From Nemophila menziesii (Eukaryota > Streptophyta > Magnoliopsida > Boraginales > Hydrophyllaceae): a DNA stretch of 64,000 nt. Of this stretch, positions 25,405 to 40,252 are shown in pieces. The stretch spans positions 8,742,001 to 8,806,000 of the forward strand of contig JARWIR010000031.1 in NCBI GenBank assembly GCA_029959085.1, in the 5' to 3' direction. Within the stretch, counting starts at the first letter, position 1. Each line of letters opens with the position of its first letter. A model generated the notes under the pieces. The model searched no databases and had not been told where the DNA came from. It saw only the letters and a list, made by a program, of their open reading frames with translations. The translations under genes and the position numbers were made by a program.

Positions 25405-26300
25405 TATTATATTTATTCCAAATATATATTATAATCCAATAATTTTTTTACTATTATAGTTATAATCCCATAATACTAATATGTTTTCCGTGCTATCTAA
25501 TTATCAATATCTACTTACTTTTTTAATCCATTAAATATATAAAGACTTTTTTTATTTATAAGTTTTTACCAAATATATAACTTAAATGTGAATGAATATC
25601 TTCAATTTGATTTAATTTTAAAGCCATAATATATATATATATATTAAGTTAATAATTGAATACAAAAATATCTTTTTATATATCTTTCTATGGGCATAAT
25701 AAATGTTAATATAATATGAAAAAATTTAGACCATATATATCAATATTATATAACATCTGTTGACCAACGGTCGTGAATTTACATCATAAAGCACTTTTTA
25801 AACAGTTCACATCATTTACATATACGATTATAATTATTGATAACATCTGTTGACCAAAGGTCGTGAATTTACATCATAAGCCGTCTACACTACCTAAATT
25901 CACTCACTACATTTAATTTCTTATTTTTGGATATATTTTATTATTTCAAATAAAAAAAAATTATAATTATTACCATATTACTTTTTCGTCAAAACCATCA
26001 TAATATATTAGACGATATAATTGCATATTGAAACAAGTAACAACGCTATTGTTTTAATATTTCAAGAATTTTTTGATACATTTACATTCAATTTTTAATT
26101 TATATTTGTTATTGAGTTTGTGAAATTTAAAATTATTTATCTTTTACCACTACATATATATGATAAAATAAACTTTTTAAAGTGACACGTCAACTCTACA
26201 TAAAAGACGAACATGATCGTTTGTGAACCATTAATTCACTTATTCGCACTATTGTAATAATTGTTTTTTACTAATAAAAGGAAACTTAATTGTCTCTTAT
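25405..26300. repeat. H/I blocks with a local duplication
   Basis: Resumes the host sequence directly after Hel3. A segment of about 45 bp ('aacatctgttgaccaa' to 'tttacatcataa') occurs twice, at about 25752 and 25840; the sister copy at 52877 has it once. I-block marker 'cgtcaaaaccatcataata' at about 25987. Confidence 0.7.
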
Positions 26301-26639
26301 CTCAATCCGTACACATTATACACAATATTCTATTTTAACCAGGGGACTTAGGTTTGATACCGTAAATGGAACAAAACTTATTTTAAAGGCTAATGTAGGG
26401 GATTTGGGTTCGCTTGCCTATTAATAGAACGGAAGCTTACCTTTTCATTACTTATAAATGAAGAACCTTGAATCTCGAACCACGCATAATGAAAATTGAA
26501 TTAATTTTATAAAAAAATACGTGCAAGCTAAATCCTATAAATGTATTATAAGCATAAAATATTATGTACAAGAAATCAAAAATCATGAACCACACACATC
26601 AAAATATTTGGATATGTGTTAATATAATAAAAAATCACG
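26301..26639. repeat. J and K blocks
   Basis: J with 'ggacttaggtttgatacc' (about 26344) and 'gatttgggttcgcttgcc' (about 26402); K with 'aatcatgaaccacacac' (about 26581) and 'atataataaaaaatcacg' (about 26621). No gene. Confidence 0.65.
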
Positions 26640-27214
26640 TTAACCTTAACCTTACATGTAAACTTTAACCTTAACCATATCGTTAAACGTAACACTAAAC
26701 CATGCATTTTATCTGAAATTTAGAACTTAAAAGTTAACTTTCATCATGACCTTAAACTTAATGTCTCTATTAACTTTTACCCTACCCCTAATCTTATCCC
26801 TACCCTTGAGGTTTAAACCTTAATTATAATTTGAACTAGATAAAAAATATATTACCTCAAATATTAATCTTATAACATTATTCTTTATGGTTTGAACCTT
26901 AATTCTAACCTTAACCAAATGAAGTTTAATCGCGCTTATATCCGACCTCTAACATTAAATTCGTATAACGTGAAACTTAAACGTCAACTTAACCTTAGAC
27001 TTGACTTGTACCTCAAAGTTAAGCATTAGACTTAACCTTAACCTTTACCATAACAGAAAATTTAAAATTTAACCTTAACCTTTAACGTTAACATTAAATG
27101 TAACTCTAACTTCAACCATAACCTTAAACTTAACCTTAACCATGAAGTTAACCTTAACATTAGCCTTAGTCTTAGCCGTAGCATTAACCATATCCTTTGC
27201 CCTAGCCTTAATCT
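26640..27214. repeat. L block 4: CCTTAA array, truncated
   Basis: Only about 575 bp. Includes the landmark 'aaatgaagtttaatcgcgct' (about 26918). Breaks off at about 27213 after 'gccctagccttaatc' and joins D-block sequence in mid-block ('tgtcacaaataat'). The sister array at 53715 continues past the same point (54300), so this is a deletion or recombination junction. Confidence 0.88.
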
Positions 27215-27917
27215 GTCACAAATAATAAAGAAAATAAGCTTTATTTATCTATGTTATAAGCTTGTAAGCATTCATGGATATGATATAATTAAACCAACAA
27301 CTAATTAGTTGTTACAGAACTAATCTCTTAGCGTGTAATACAACTTAGTATTTTAGGAATCGTTTATTTTATTTTATTTTCAATTGACGTATAGATGTAT
27401 ATAATAACATTTTCAATTTTTAGCCCATATTTTTATCCTTAAAAGACATGAGTATTACCGAGTGAGTCTATAAATCCTATAGAGATTTTAGAAAGCCATA
27501 AATATCTTATAGAATTTCAAATGAATATACCATAAAAGTTACTGCAAATATGAATCAAATATTTACATTCTTATTTAATAAAATTTTAATATAAATTAAT
27601 TCAAATCTGATACACATGTTCGTTTCCGATATGATAAAATATGTAAAGTTACATGTACTTTCCATAAAACTTAAATTGAAATTTAATACATCTGTTTGTG
27701 GATTGTTTCTTACATTCTATTTTGACAAATTTGTATTCACTACCATTTAATAAATCATACCTACATAATTTTTTTAGAGAGATACATAATATAGAAACCA
27801 ACATAAAAAATGAAAATATATGTCATACACAATAAAAGAAAATAAATATATAATTCTTATTATTATATATAGATATATTTGATAAATATATTTTTGTTTT
27901 TATATAATAAATTAATG

Positions 27918-27970
<53 letters not shown>

Positions 27971-28850
27971 TTTGTGTATAAAAGATACATATTTATGAAT
28001 TTTAAAAACATGCAAATATATACAAAAATATATGTTTTACAATATATTCATGTATTTTCTTATATAAAAATTATACAACTTTATATATATAAAATATAAA
28101 ATTTTGCAAGATCAATAATAAAATTATATATCTATACAAAAATATAGATCTATATAGATATGTTAAATCCTTAGATATATACATAAATACTTTAAAAAAA
28201 TTATTAAAAAATGATGTTATATAAACAAAAAATTAAAGTATTACAAACCAAATCATTAGATTTATAATATAATTTTGGTATAGTAGTATTGAATCGTTTA
28301 ACTAGTGTAGTTGTTTTGTTATACTAATTCATACAAATATATGAAAAATTAATCGGAACAATTAGGTGCATACTACTTTATTATATAAATACTCTAACCA
28401 AAAGTAAAAAAGGAGAAAGTATCGCATACATATGTAATGTGAAAGCAATTAAAGAAAAACCATCAATGATATATTTGAAATGAAATTAAAGAAAGACAAC
28501 CCAAGAAAAAAAATTATCGGTTGCAAATTTAATGTATAACTATAACAAGACATATTAATTTTCTTATTTTTCGCGTGATATCAATGAATACAACTCATCG
28601 CGTGTATAAATTGTACTTAAAACATTTTTTCTTGTTATTTTATTCATATTGATTGTTCCCAAAATGAGAAAAATATTTCATTTTGTAACATTTGTGCCAT
28701 AATAGCACTTAATAATTAATTATGTTATTAGTATGATAAATTTAATTCAAGAAACATAATTACTTAAAGTTACACATATGTCAAACCATTTCCCCTAATA
28801 TAAACAAACTCAATTTTCACATTACACCTATTTCAAAATGACAATGAATA
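27215..28850. repeat. D block
   Basis: Starts in mid-block at the recombination junction. Carries a 44-bp (TA)n tract (27922-27965) that gives rise to the Ile/Tyr ORF at 27823-28011 (minus). Near 28340-28370 it shows the D sequence without the extra E-block segment, a useful reference for dating E. No gene. Confidence 0.7.
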
Positions 28851-29430
28851 ATTTACACATATCTATAAGGGTGATTGTCCTAGAGTGTCTTGGGTACCAA
28901 GTTAATCGCCAATAAAAAACATATAGCTAGTTTCTTTTCCAAATAACTTACTACCCAATGTTATGAGTGACCTAATACTGAAATACCCTCAAATAAAACA
29001 AAAAACTATATAAAGACTAAAAAATACGTGACAATAAGCACGAACCACTGAGTCACTTTATTGAGTCACTATGTATTAGTATTATTTATCTCCGACCACC
29101 ACCCACTGACCACCACTGTAAACTCCACATGTGGCGTACTCATTGATTCATTGACTACGAAGCTTTTGAGTATTAATATTATTTTTCTTTAAACACCATC
29201 CACCGACCACCACCAACACTATGACCCAGGCGTGCTTAGTAATTTTCTAAGTACGAAGTCACTGAGTACAAAAATCATTGATTAGAGAATCACAAAGTAT
29301 AAAAATTCATTGAGTGTAATCATTTAATATGTAACTATACTTAGAAAATTAATGAGTATACTTTACAAGACTTTGAGTATAACTTAGTAAATTTTCTAAA
29401 TATTACCTAAAAGTATTGATTATTAAAACA
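28851..29430. repeat. F block, diverged
   Basis: 'ccaccacccactgaccacca' (29097) and the TGAGTA motifs are present, but the hairpin (about 29230) has several arm mismatches, making this the oldest-looking F copy. No gene. Confidence 0.6.
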
Positions 29431-29830
29431 GAAATATAGAAATAAAATGACATAATTGTATTTATGATGGAAAAATACAGTACTTAATAAAAGATAAATA
29501 AATCTATTGTACCTATAACAAAAAAAATTACAAATATAATAAAAAAGTTAACAATATTACGAGAAAAAAATTGATAATGTAAAATCTTGTTTGATGATCT
29601 GGTTCATGAAACTTATTTATTGTTAATGAATAAAACCCCTCTAAATTTAAAATTAATATATATATATATATATCTCTTTAGGTTACCACAATAACAAAGG
29701 AATATAAAAAATTCTTAAACAAAAAACCTCACGAACAAGTTTTGCTGGATAGTTAGATTTGTCATTTTCGAACTCGCTTGCTTAAATCTCACGAACCTTC
29801 TTAACCTTAACCTTAACTGTTAATTTAACC
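29431..29830. repeat. G remnant and a trace of L
   Basis: AT-rich sequence with short G-block pieces ('aacctcacgaacaagttttg', about 29724), then only about 30 bases of CCTTAA hexamers (29797-29825) before B begins. H to K and almost all of L are missing here. Confidence 0.55.
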
Positions 29831-31140
29831 TTTAATGAAATCCATGACAAAGATGCCAAAAAATTTGGTATGCCCCTCAATGTGAGGTGATTTACGCACC
29901 CAAGAGAGTAACTCCCTACAAAATATTATGGATCATTCCAAGTAGTAAAGTAATCTTTTTATCATCAGGGATTGTAAAACTTATAGTTTGTATTTAATGA
30001 CATTGAATAGAATATTGGGTAATAATATAATATATATTCATTTTAGTTTCAATAATTAATAATTTAAAAGATATAAATGCAAATATAGGGACTAACATAG
30101 GGAGGAAACTAGCTCTAGATGATCCAATTCACCAAAGAACTACAAGTTAGGATTAATATAATAAAATTATGTTTACAATTCACAATAACTGGGAATCTAG
30201 ATTCCACATAAAGATTTACTTAAATTAAATAAGTGTGATATTTACTATTCACATTAACTGTGATCTGGAAGACACCTAACCTCTCCAATATATTACTACA
30301 TATTTATAAGACACCAGTGAATTTAACCATTTAAATAGCAATGTATATTACTTTTATTTTATTATTAATAAACACCTCTAATATATAGTTCCACTTTCAA
30401 TCCCCTTCGGGGTGTAATTCATAAACTAGGGCTAATAATTACATGGACTTTATAATAAAAAAATATTTATATAAGATAATATAAACTACATATAAATAAA
30501 TATCAATTAGGCAAAAACCCTAAAGTCATACAGAAAGCCTCAATTCATAATTATATAGTTAATAAGAAATCGTCATAAGCTAATGAAGAGAGTATTTAAT
30601 AAATAATATAAAGTTAAGCATAATCATAACTCTGTATAAAATTTAATAAAAAAAAAAGTTAAAGTGTTACAAAAATTTGATTTTGATGAAGATGATAATG
30701 ACTTCTCATTGCTTCTCGCCTGACTTTATCTTCAATTGGATTTTGATAATAGGGAGTGCAAAAGAAGTATTATAGTGTAATTTTATAGCTCTCTATCTAG
30801 GGTTAACCTGCGTTTTAAGCTAGTAAAAAACTTGGTCTATGGTTTTTTTTTACAAAACTAGATAGCTTGCGTCATCTCACAATAGTTCTCATCATCACTT
30901 TACAGTTTGCAGCATATTTGACAAAAAATATACTCAAAATTAATAGGGTAAGACTTTCATCCTATATTGTATGGACCAAGATTAGCATCATAACCATTAA
31001 TTATATTAATAAAACACATGTCATAGATAAACTAGGTAGTTACTATAATAAGTTTTTTCTTTCCATAAATAAGGGGTATGTCTCATAATACGGTTGATAT
31101 TGGACGATCCAATATTAAATAGAATTATTTTCCAAAAAAA
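29831..31140. repeat. B block 4
   Basis: Markers 'ttggtatgcccctcaatgtg' (29866), 'ccaagtagtaaagtaa' (29938) and 'ttgatgaagatgataatgac' (about 30682). The ORF at 30867-31088 corresponds only partly to ORFs in other copies. Confidence 0.72.
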
Positions 31141-32472
31141 ATATAATTGGTTGCAAATTTAATGTACAATTATATCAAGAAAAATCATTTGTTTCATTTT
31201 TCGTGTGATTTCAATGAAACACAACTCATTGCGTGTTTAACTTGTATTTAATACATTTTTTCTTGTTATATTAGATTTTGTAACATTTAATGATGCAAAA
31301 TGTTTCTACACTTAATTCAACAAATAAATTTGAGACTTATTAATATATTACAGAAGTTAAAGCATCATATTAGAACCTTAAACGCAATCTAGAGTGAAAG
31401 TAAATTTTATTAGGAAGGTGATCATAAATAATATTGTCCTGTCGATTTTGAATTTCAGATGTATTTTTAGACCTATACAAGTACATATATTTTGTGTTAT
31501 TTTCATATACATGTTGTAATTAACCTCAATGTAAACTACCTAAATTTATTGACACAAATAATCACATAGTAAGCTTTATTTATCTATGTTATAAGCTTGT
31601 AAGCATTCATTAATATTATATTAATATATCAACAACTAATTAGTTGTGACATAACTAACTCTTAGCGTGTAATACAACTTAGTATTTTAGGAATCTTTTA
31701 TTTTATTTTATTTTCAATAGACGTATAGATGTTTATAATAATGTTTCAACTTTTTAGTCCATAATTTCATCCTTATAAGACATGAGTATTACTGATTCCT
31801 TTAAGTATTAATATAATTTTACAAAGAATATATACGATATTGTAAAATTAGTCAAATTTTGTACAAGAATAGAAATTTAAAACACACCAATGTGTCTACA
31901 AATCCTATAGAGTTTTTACTATAAATAAAGATCTTACAAAATTTCAAATGAATACACAATAATAGTTACTACAAATATGAAACAAATACCTACATTCTTA
32001 TTTAATAATATTTAATGAAACTTAATTAAAATCTGATACATATGTTGGTTTATAATATTATAGTGTAAAGTTACATGTACTTTCCATAAAACTTAAATTG
32101 CAACTCAATACATGTGTTTGTTGATTGATTCGTTAATTGTTTCTTACGTTCTTTTTAGAATTTTTTTATTCAATACCATTTAATAAATCATACCTACAAA
32201 AACATATTTTTAAGAGAGATGCATTATATAGAAACCAACATAAAAAACATAAAACGATTTCATAAACAATTAAAGAACATAGATATATAAATCTATTTAT
32301 TATATGTAGATATGTTTGATAGATATATTTGTATTTTTATATAATGAATTAATAAAATACTAATATATATAATTTGCAAATATACATAAATATAAAATTT
32401 ATTATATATAGATATGTTTCATAAATATATTTTTGTTTTTATATAATGAACTAATAAAATAATAATATATAA

Positions 32473-32503
<31 letters not shown>

Positions 32504-32840
32504 ATTGTTAAAATATACATATTTCCAACTTTTTAAAAAATGCAAAAATATATTTTAAAAAAATATATGCCTATATTTTTGTATATAATAAAATAAAAAA
32601 TATACAAATATGTATATAAAATATAAAAAAAATTTAAGTTATCTATACAAAAAATATAGAACTATATAGATATGTTAAAACTCAGACATATACACAAATA
32701 TATTAGAAAAATTTATTTAAAGAATGATGATTTAAATAAAAAAATGAAGTATTACAAACTAGATCATTCGATATATAAGATAATTTTGGTATACTAGTAT
32801 TATATCAATTAATTAGTTATTATAGTGGAACTTATACAAA
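31141..32840. repeat. D block with an extra partial repeat
   Basis: Full D marker set (31305, 31440, 31767). Near 32285-32470 the 'ttattatatgtagatatgtt' segment and its flank occur twice, a short tandem duplication just before the TA/TG microsatellite (about 32470-32503). No gene. Confidence 0.68.
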
Positions 32841-33710
32841 AATATGATAAATTAATATTGTTGGAGAGAAATATGAAATAAAATTGAGAGTTAAGTTTTA
32901 GATTGTACATATTTTTATAACTTTGGTAGACCAATGTTTGGCCTAAATAAAGAAAAGTCTTCGTTTGGTTCTTTGTTTTGATCGGTTTAGGTTGGGTTCA
33001 CTCTCAATCATAACTACCACCACTAAAGAAGAGTTTATATACAAAATATATAAGCACTAGATATGACCCGTTACATAAGACATTTCCAAGCAATTAATCC
33101 TACTTTTACAAATGTTTTAATAATAAAAAGGGAGGGTGATAATAAACGAGAATATGATAAATTAATGGGAATTATGAGAGGTTTGTTTAGATTTTAAGTT
33201 TTAAGATGAAGAGTTTTGTGTATACTACTTTATTATATAAATACTCGAACTAAAAGTTAAAAAAATGTGTCACATACATATGTAGTGTAAACCCAATTAA
33301 AGACAACCCATCAATAACATAATTGGTATGAAGTAAAAGAAAAACATAAAGATGTGAAACCAAAAAATACTCATCGTTTGCAAATTTAATATTGAGTTAT
33401 AACAAGACATATCATTTGTTTTATTGTTTGTGTGAAATCAAAGAAACGCGCGAGTTTAACTTGGACATAAAAAAACTTTTCTTGTTCTTTAATTCAAATT
33501 AACTATTCTACAAATGTGAAAAATATTGAATTTTGTGACATTTGATCTATAATAGCACTTAATAATTATTTACACTATTAGAATGAGATTTTTAGTTCAA
33601 GAAACATATATACTTACAGTTACACATATCTCAAAAAATTCTCCTAAATTAAACAAACTCATTTTTCACATTTTCAATTAATTGAAAATAACAATAAACA
33701 ATTTACATAA
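32841..33710. repeat. E block, internally deleted
   Basis: E sequence lacking the 'gacagcgagttgaggtggg' part. The fossil Helitron CTAG is at 33057-33060, followed by 'atatgacccgttacataaga'. No gene. Confidence 0.65.
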
Positions 33711-34664
33711 ACTAGGGTTGAGTAGGTGGGAGGAGAAGAATATTTTGAGAGGTGGATTAGACATTCCAGGTGGTAAATGTGAATAATGTGGCTTTATGTA
33801 AGTATATATAAATATGATATTTGGGGGATAATTTTTTTAACTGATTAAATTCTAACATTGTTGACTGAAAACATAATTTTGAAAGGGGGCTTGCGTCTTG
33901 AAGAGATCTCGTCAAGACCAGTTGACAAAGATCTCACCTATAAATGTTGAAATAAGTTGTAATTTAGTCCTTGCTAATATTTCATTCTATATCATAACAT
34001 TCATTACAATAAATTTTTTTTAGTAAAATCCTTTGACTACTAAAAAATTGTATTAATGTTTTATTGGATGTCAAATAATTCTACCAATATTAATGGACAA
34101 CAAATTTTAAAAGAATTTACAACCTGATCAATGACCATGTCATTTCATCACAATCATTTCTTTTTAGGAGACAAATGTTATGATGAAATGACATGATCAC
34201 GATTGAATTGTAATCGTTTATGTTTTCTGAAAGATTAGAATAAACATGATTGTTAAACTTTTAATGCTGAATCGATGTTTATAAGAGTTTCAGATAAGGG
34301 GATGTATATGTTATAGTTTTCCATAATAGATGTTATGGAAATGTCTAGAAATAGTTGTTGTGTTGATGAAAAATATGAATGAATAGCATCTATTTATATG
34401 TGAAAAGATGACAAAAATTGGAATGAACAAGAAGCTTTCGGATTTCAGAAATCATTAAGTTTTATTAATATAACAATATATATATAAAAAAATTAATCAA
34501 TGTGATAAATATCAGTATATAAATGAAACATGTGTGATCGCTTTAAAGCCCTTAAGTCTCTCAACATAAAATATGCCTTATATTTATCCCTTTATCTACA
34601 ATGGTTGGCATTGCTCCTGAAAACATATGATTAAAATTATGGGACCCACTACAATTTAATTATA
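33711..34664. repeat. G block
   Basis: Parallel to 16081-17040 over its full length, including the foldback at 34117-34213 and the right edge 'aatttaattata', a second empty Hel3 site. Confidence 0.7.
34117..34213. repeat. 97-bp foldback (copy 2)
   Basis: Same length and arms as 16491-16587, inner arms reading CATTTCATCA and TGATGAAATG. One extra mismatch in the right arm ('ttatgatga' for 'ttgtgatga'). Confidence 0.8.
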
Positions 34665-35162
34665 TATTATACTTATACTCATATATATATATTAAAATCC
34701 AATATCAATCATACTATTATAGTTATAATTCCATAATATTAATTTATTGGTCCATTCTATCTAATTATCATTATCAACTTAATTTATTAATTGAATCCCA
34801 CTCCATACACATACACAATATTCTAAATTTTTTTCATCCTTGCATGTTGTATATCTGACTTTCACCTAGCAGACTTAGGTTTGATTCCCATCGATTAAGC
34901 AAAACTTATTTTAAAGGCTTACATAGAGGATTTGGGTTTGATTTCATGTTATTAGAACACAATATTTCATTTTCCATGACCCATAAAAGGATAACCTTGA
35001 ATATTGAACCACACACAATGAAATTTGAAATAATTTTTGTAAAAATTGTGTGCAAGCTAAATACAAGAAATATTATATAAGCATAACAAAATATGTACAA
35101 GAAATTAAAAATCATGAACCAAAAACTTAAACATATTTGGATATATGTTATTATAATAAAAC
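34665..35162. repeat. H (short), J and K blocks
   Basis: H is cut short at about 34790, most of I is missing, then J: 'ttgcatgttgtat' (about 34840) and 'agacttaggtttgattccc' (about 34872), again like A- and B-boxes. K ends at 'ataataaaacatatcgct'. The ORF at 34906-35115 (minus) has no recognisable feature. Confidence 0.6.
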
Positions 35163-36775
35163 ATATCGCTAACCTTAACCTTTACATTACATTTAAACCA
35201 TAAACTTAATCATACACTAAAACTTATCACCAAGCCATACACTTTACCTCAAATATTGAACTTTAAATTTGAAACCTAACTTTCATCATAACCTTAAACT
35301 TAACCTTAGTTTAAACGTTTACCCTAACCCTAACTATATCCTTACCCGTAAGGTTTAAACCCCAATTCTAATTAGAATCAAATGAAAACTTATTGTGCTG
35401 ATATTTGACCTCAAACCTTAAACCATATAACTTTATCGATAAACCTTTAATAATTAACCCTAACACTAAACTTATCCTTCAAGGTTTAAACCATAACTTT
35501 TACCTTAACCAAATGAAGATTCATCGCATTTATATTTTACCTTAGAACTTAAATCTCTACAACATGAAACTTAAAGGTCAAATCTTAAACCGTAAACTTA
35601 AACAAAGGCTTGACTGTTACCTTAAAATTAACCCATAGACTTAACCTTAACCTTAACCATAACCCAAAATTTAAACTTTAACCTTTACCTTAAAACTAAA
35701 AATTAAATTTTGCCCTAACCTTAACTTGAACCTCAATCTCAACCTTAAACTTAACCTTAACCATGACATTAACCTTAACCTTAGCCTTAGCTTTATCATT
35801 AGTATTAACCATATCCCTAGCCCTAGCCTTAACCTTAGCACTAGCCTTTGTCCTTATACTTAACTTTAGCTTTAGCCTTAGCCTTAAGCTTAGCCTTATC
35901 TATATGTCTAGAACTCGTCCTAGTCTTAGCCATAGCCTTAGCCCTACCCATAACCTCAATGCTAACCTTATCATTAACATTAAATTTAAGTTAATCTAAA
36001 TATTAAATTGAACAATATATTTAACCTTAACCTTAATCTTAACCTTAAATTTAATTTTAATCTTAACCTGAACCATAACCCTTTACTCCTTAGTCTTAAC
36101 CTTAACCTCAACCGCTTAAGTATTAGACTTAAACACATCCTTAACCTTATTCTTAACATTAACCTAACATTAACCTTGAACTTAACCTTAAACTTAAACT
36201 TAATGTTTAACTTAGCCATGACTTTAAAATTATCATTAATCTCAACCTTTCCCATAACATTTACCTTAACTTTAATCTTATCATTAACCTTAACCTAAAC
36301 CTTAATCTTAACGTTAAACTTAAGATTTTAACCTTAAATCTTATACCTTAAACCATACAACATAATGTTTTCTTTCTCTTTACCTTAACCTTTACCCAAA
36401 ACTTAATCTTAACCTTAAACTTAACCTTAACCTTAAATCTTATACCTTAAACTGTAAACCTTAAACGTATAACATAAGCTATACAACTTAATGTCTGCTT
36501 TCGTTTTAACCTTAACCTTAAATTTAACCATAACCCTTAAACTTTAAGTCTTACACCTTAAACCTTAAACCTTAAACTTAAACTTAACCTGAACCTTAAA
36601 CATTCACCTTAACATTAACCTTAACCTTCAACTTCGCATTCATCTTAACTTTTTAAACCTTAACCTTGAACCTTAAACCTTAAACCTTAAAACATAAACC
36701 TTAAACCTTAAAACATAAACCTTAAACCTTAACCTTAACCTTAACTTTAACCATTAATTTAAACTTTAATACAAT
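35163..36775. repeat. L block 5: degenerate CCTTAA hexamer array, longest
   Basis: About 1.6 kb. Landmarks near 35377 and 35510 as in L2 and L3. ORFs on both strands (35763-35999, 35986-36255, 36008-36298) encode Leu/Thr, Leu/Arg and Leu/Asn alternations expected from the hexamer read in different frames; they are not genes. Confidence 0.9.
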
Positions 36776-38160
36776 CCACGACAAAGATGCCAAAAAAATT
36801 TGTATCCCTCTAGGTGTGAGGTGATTCACGTACCCAAGAGAGTAACTCTTCACAAACTATTATGGATCATTGAATGTAGTAAAGTAAATTTTTTATCATA
36901 TCCACGGAGATTGTAAAACTTATAGTGTGTATTTAATGACGTTAAATAGAATTTTGTGTAATAATATAATATATATTTTGTTTGGTTTCAATAATTAATA
37001 ATTAAAAATAATAAAATACAAATATAGGGACTAACATAGGGAGGAAACTAGCCCGGGATGATCCAATTCACCAAAGAACTAAAAGTTAGGCTTATGAGAA
37101 TAATATTATATTTACTATTCACATTAATTAGGAATCTAGATTCCAGCTAAGCCTTTGCTTAATTCAAATAATAGCAATGTTTACTATTCACATTAATTGT
37201 AACTCTAGAAGACATCTAACATCTCACGTATATTATTATATATATTTATGGACACCGATGAATTTAACCCTATAAACATCTATGTATATTATTTTTATTC
37301 TATTAGGAATAAACACTTCTTATATATAGTTACACCTTTTAATCCCCCTCACGGGTGTAATTCATAAAAATAGGGATAATAAATTACATGGACTTTATAA
37401 TGAAAAAAAACTTTATACAAGATAATATGAAATACGTATGAATAAATATAAATTAAGCAAAACCCCTAAATTCATACAAAAATCCTCAATTCATAGTTCT
37501 AGGGTTAATAAGAAATTGTAATGATCTAATGACGAGAGTATTTTATGAATAATATAAAGTTAAGCATAATCATAACTCAAGAATAAAATTTAATAAATAA
37601 AAATTTAAAGTCACACAATAATTTGATTATGATAAAGATGTTAATGACAACTCCTTGCTTCTCGTCTGAGTTTATTTTATATTTTATTTTTATAATAGGG
37701 AGTGCAAAAGCAGTTTTACCGTGTAAATTTTATAGCTCTCTATCCAGTATCAACCTTGGTTCAACCTAGTAAAAACCTTTGCAAATGTTTTTTTTTGTGG
37801 AAACTAGATAGCTTGTGTCATCTCACAGAAACGCTATGTCTACGGTCACGTAAACTAGATTTAATTGGCTATACAATGGTGTACGAACCAGCATCTAACT
37901 CCTTCCCAATAGTTCTCATCGTTTCTTTATAGTTTGTAGCATATTCGGAAAGAATATACTCAAAATTAAAAGGGTAAGACTTTAATCCTATATTACATGA
38001 ACCAATATTAAAATCATAATCATTAATTATATTGAAAAAACACATGTCATAGATAAATTAGATAGTTACTATAATTAGTTTTTGCTTGACATAAACATGA
38101 GGTATTTCTCATAATACTATTGGTACTGGAGTATCCCATATTAAATAAAAGTATTGTACG
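36776..38160. repeat. B block 5
   Basis: Markers 'acaaagatgccaaaaaaatt' (36781), 'gtagtaaagtaaat' (about 36866) and 'tttgattatgataaagatg' (about 37621). The stretch 37026-37575 is the closest match to the B fragment at 47942-48487. ORF 37702-37932 is not conserved in frame. Confidence 0.75.
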
Positions 38161-39015
38161 AATTAATATAGAGTCATATAGTATAATTTTTTAATAATGT
38201 AGGGAAATGCACACAAAATTTTGAATAATATATGGTCATATAATGCAATCAAACCAAAAGAAATTTCATGCCTCCAATTCCCTTGTCCCCAAAATAGAAT
38301 TGTATGCCTACTTCTTTATGTTTAATTATGTATTTCTATATTATAATTAACAGGGAGATAGTTGGATAAAGTATACATGTAGTGTTGGCCACAATTTTTA
38401 AAGTATGTGATGTTGAAGAAGGTTACAGTATGGTGGACACACTTTGAATCCAGGTTTGTAAAATATTGTAAATGATATTATGGTTATGTATGATAAACGG
38501 TGATTGTCTCAGAAATAATGAAATGTAAGTGCTCCAAAAAGGGATTCTACAAAATAGTGAACGATTGGAAACCCATGTATGCATGCTAAGCAAATTAATT
38601 CCCTTGATTTTAGTGTGTAAAAGATTGACACCATATGGAAATGGTTTTAACTAAAATGAATATCACAAAAATCTACACCCTATACGCAACATAACTACAA
38701 TTAAAATGAGCAAAGAAATCATTAAGATTGAACATGAATATCTAAGTCCAAGTCACCAATATTTTGGTATTTAGATGTTCGATTAAGTGTTCAATATATC
38801 AGGGTAGAGACAAAAAATGCCATTAGAACACATAGAACACTGTTTATCAAGTTGATGAAGACATTTTGAAATGTCCAAACAGCAATGATAGACAATAGTG
38901 ATGTCTGGATGAGAAAAAAGAATGATCTTCCAAGATAAATAAATATATAAACTAGTAATACATAAGAGATATATTCCTTCTAGACACGTGACAATGATAA
39001 CAAACAAATATTACT
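38161..39015. repeat. C block
   Basis: Matches 56240-56560 in its first part and 130-1010 in its second, with visible divergence from both. Marker 'atgccattagaacacataga' at about 38817. The ORF at 38783-39007 (minus) is a by-product. Confidence 0.7.
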
Positions 39016-40006
39016 CGTAATCGCTCGAGAACCATTTAATGATGATAAATGCGTCTACACTTAATGCAACACATATAGCTTGGTGGCTTATAAACATATG
39101 AGATAATTTTAAAAATCACGTTACACGTAAAATGGAATCTAGACCAAAAATAAATTTTATACAGAAGGTGATCATAAAGAATATTGTCTCGTCGATTTTG
39201 AACTCAGGTGTATTATTAGACCGATACAAGTACATATATTTTGTGTTATTTTCATATACATTGTGTAATTAACCTCAACCTAAAATACCTAAATTTATTG
39301 TCACAAATAATCACATAAATAAGCTTTATTTTTCTAAATTATAAGCTTGTAGCAGAACTAATCTCTTAGCATGTAATACAACTTTGTATTTAGGAATCGT
39401 TTATTTTATTTTATTTTCAATAGAAGTATAGATGTGTATAATAACGTTTTCAATTATTAGCCCATATTTTCATCCTGATAAGACATCACTATTTCTGATT
39501 CGTGTAGGTATTAAAATAATTTGACAAAGTCTATACATGATATAGAAAAATTAGACATATTTTGTACAAGATTAAAAATATCATTTTTATAGATTTAAAA
39601 CACACTAGTCAGTCTACAAATCCTATAGAGATTTTAAAATCCATAAAATTCTTATTGAATTTCAAAGGAATATACCACAATAGTTACTGCAAATATGAAT
39701 CAAATATTTACATTCTTATTTAGTCACAGTCTAATGAAAGTTGATTCAAATCTGATACACACGGTTGTTTGCAATATGATAAAATATGTAAAGTTACATG
39801 TACTTTACGTAAAAATTAAATTGTAATTTAATATATGTGTTTGTGGATTGTTTCTTACTTTCTATCTTGACTAATTTGTGTTCACTACCATTTAATAAAT
39901 CATACCTACATATTTTTTTTTGAGAGAGATACATAATATATTAACTAACATAAAAACAAAAAAAGATTTCATACACAATAAAAGAACATAAATAAATAGT
40001 TCTAAT

Positions 40007-40041
<35 letters not shown>

Positions 40042-40221
40042 ATAAATACATTTTTATTTTTATATAATAAATTAATGAAATTATATATATAAATATATAT
40101 ATATATATGTGTGTGTGTGTTTGTGTTTGTGTATAAAAGATACATATTTACAGATTTTCAAAATATGTAAATAAAAAAAAATTGTTATCTATATAAAATA
40201 TAGAATTCTGCAAGATCAATA

Positions 40222-40252
<31 letters not shown>

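Noticed and set aside
27823..28011. Ile/Tyr-rich ORF on the minus strand
   Set aside because: Produced by a 44-bp TA tract; the flanking parts are ordinary D-block sequence and are not open in other copies.
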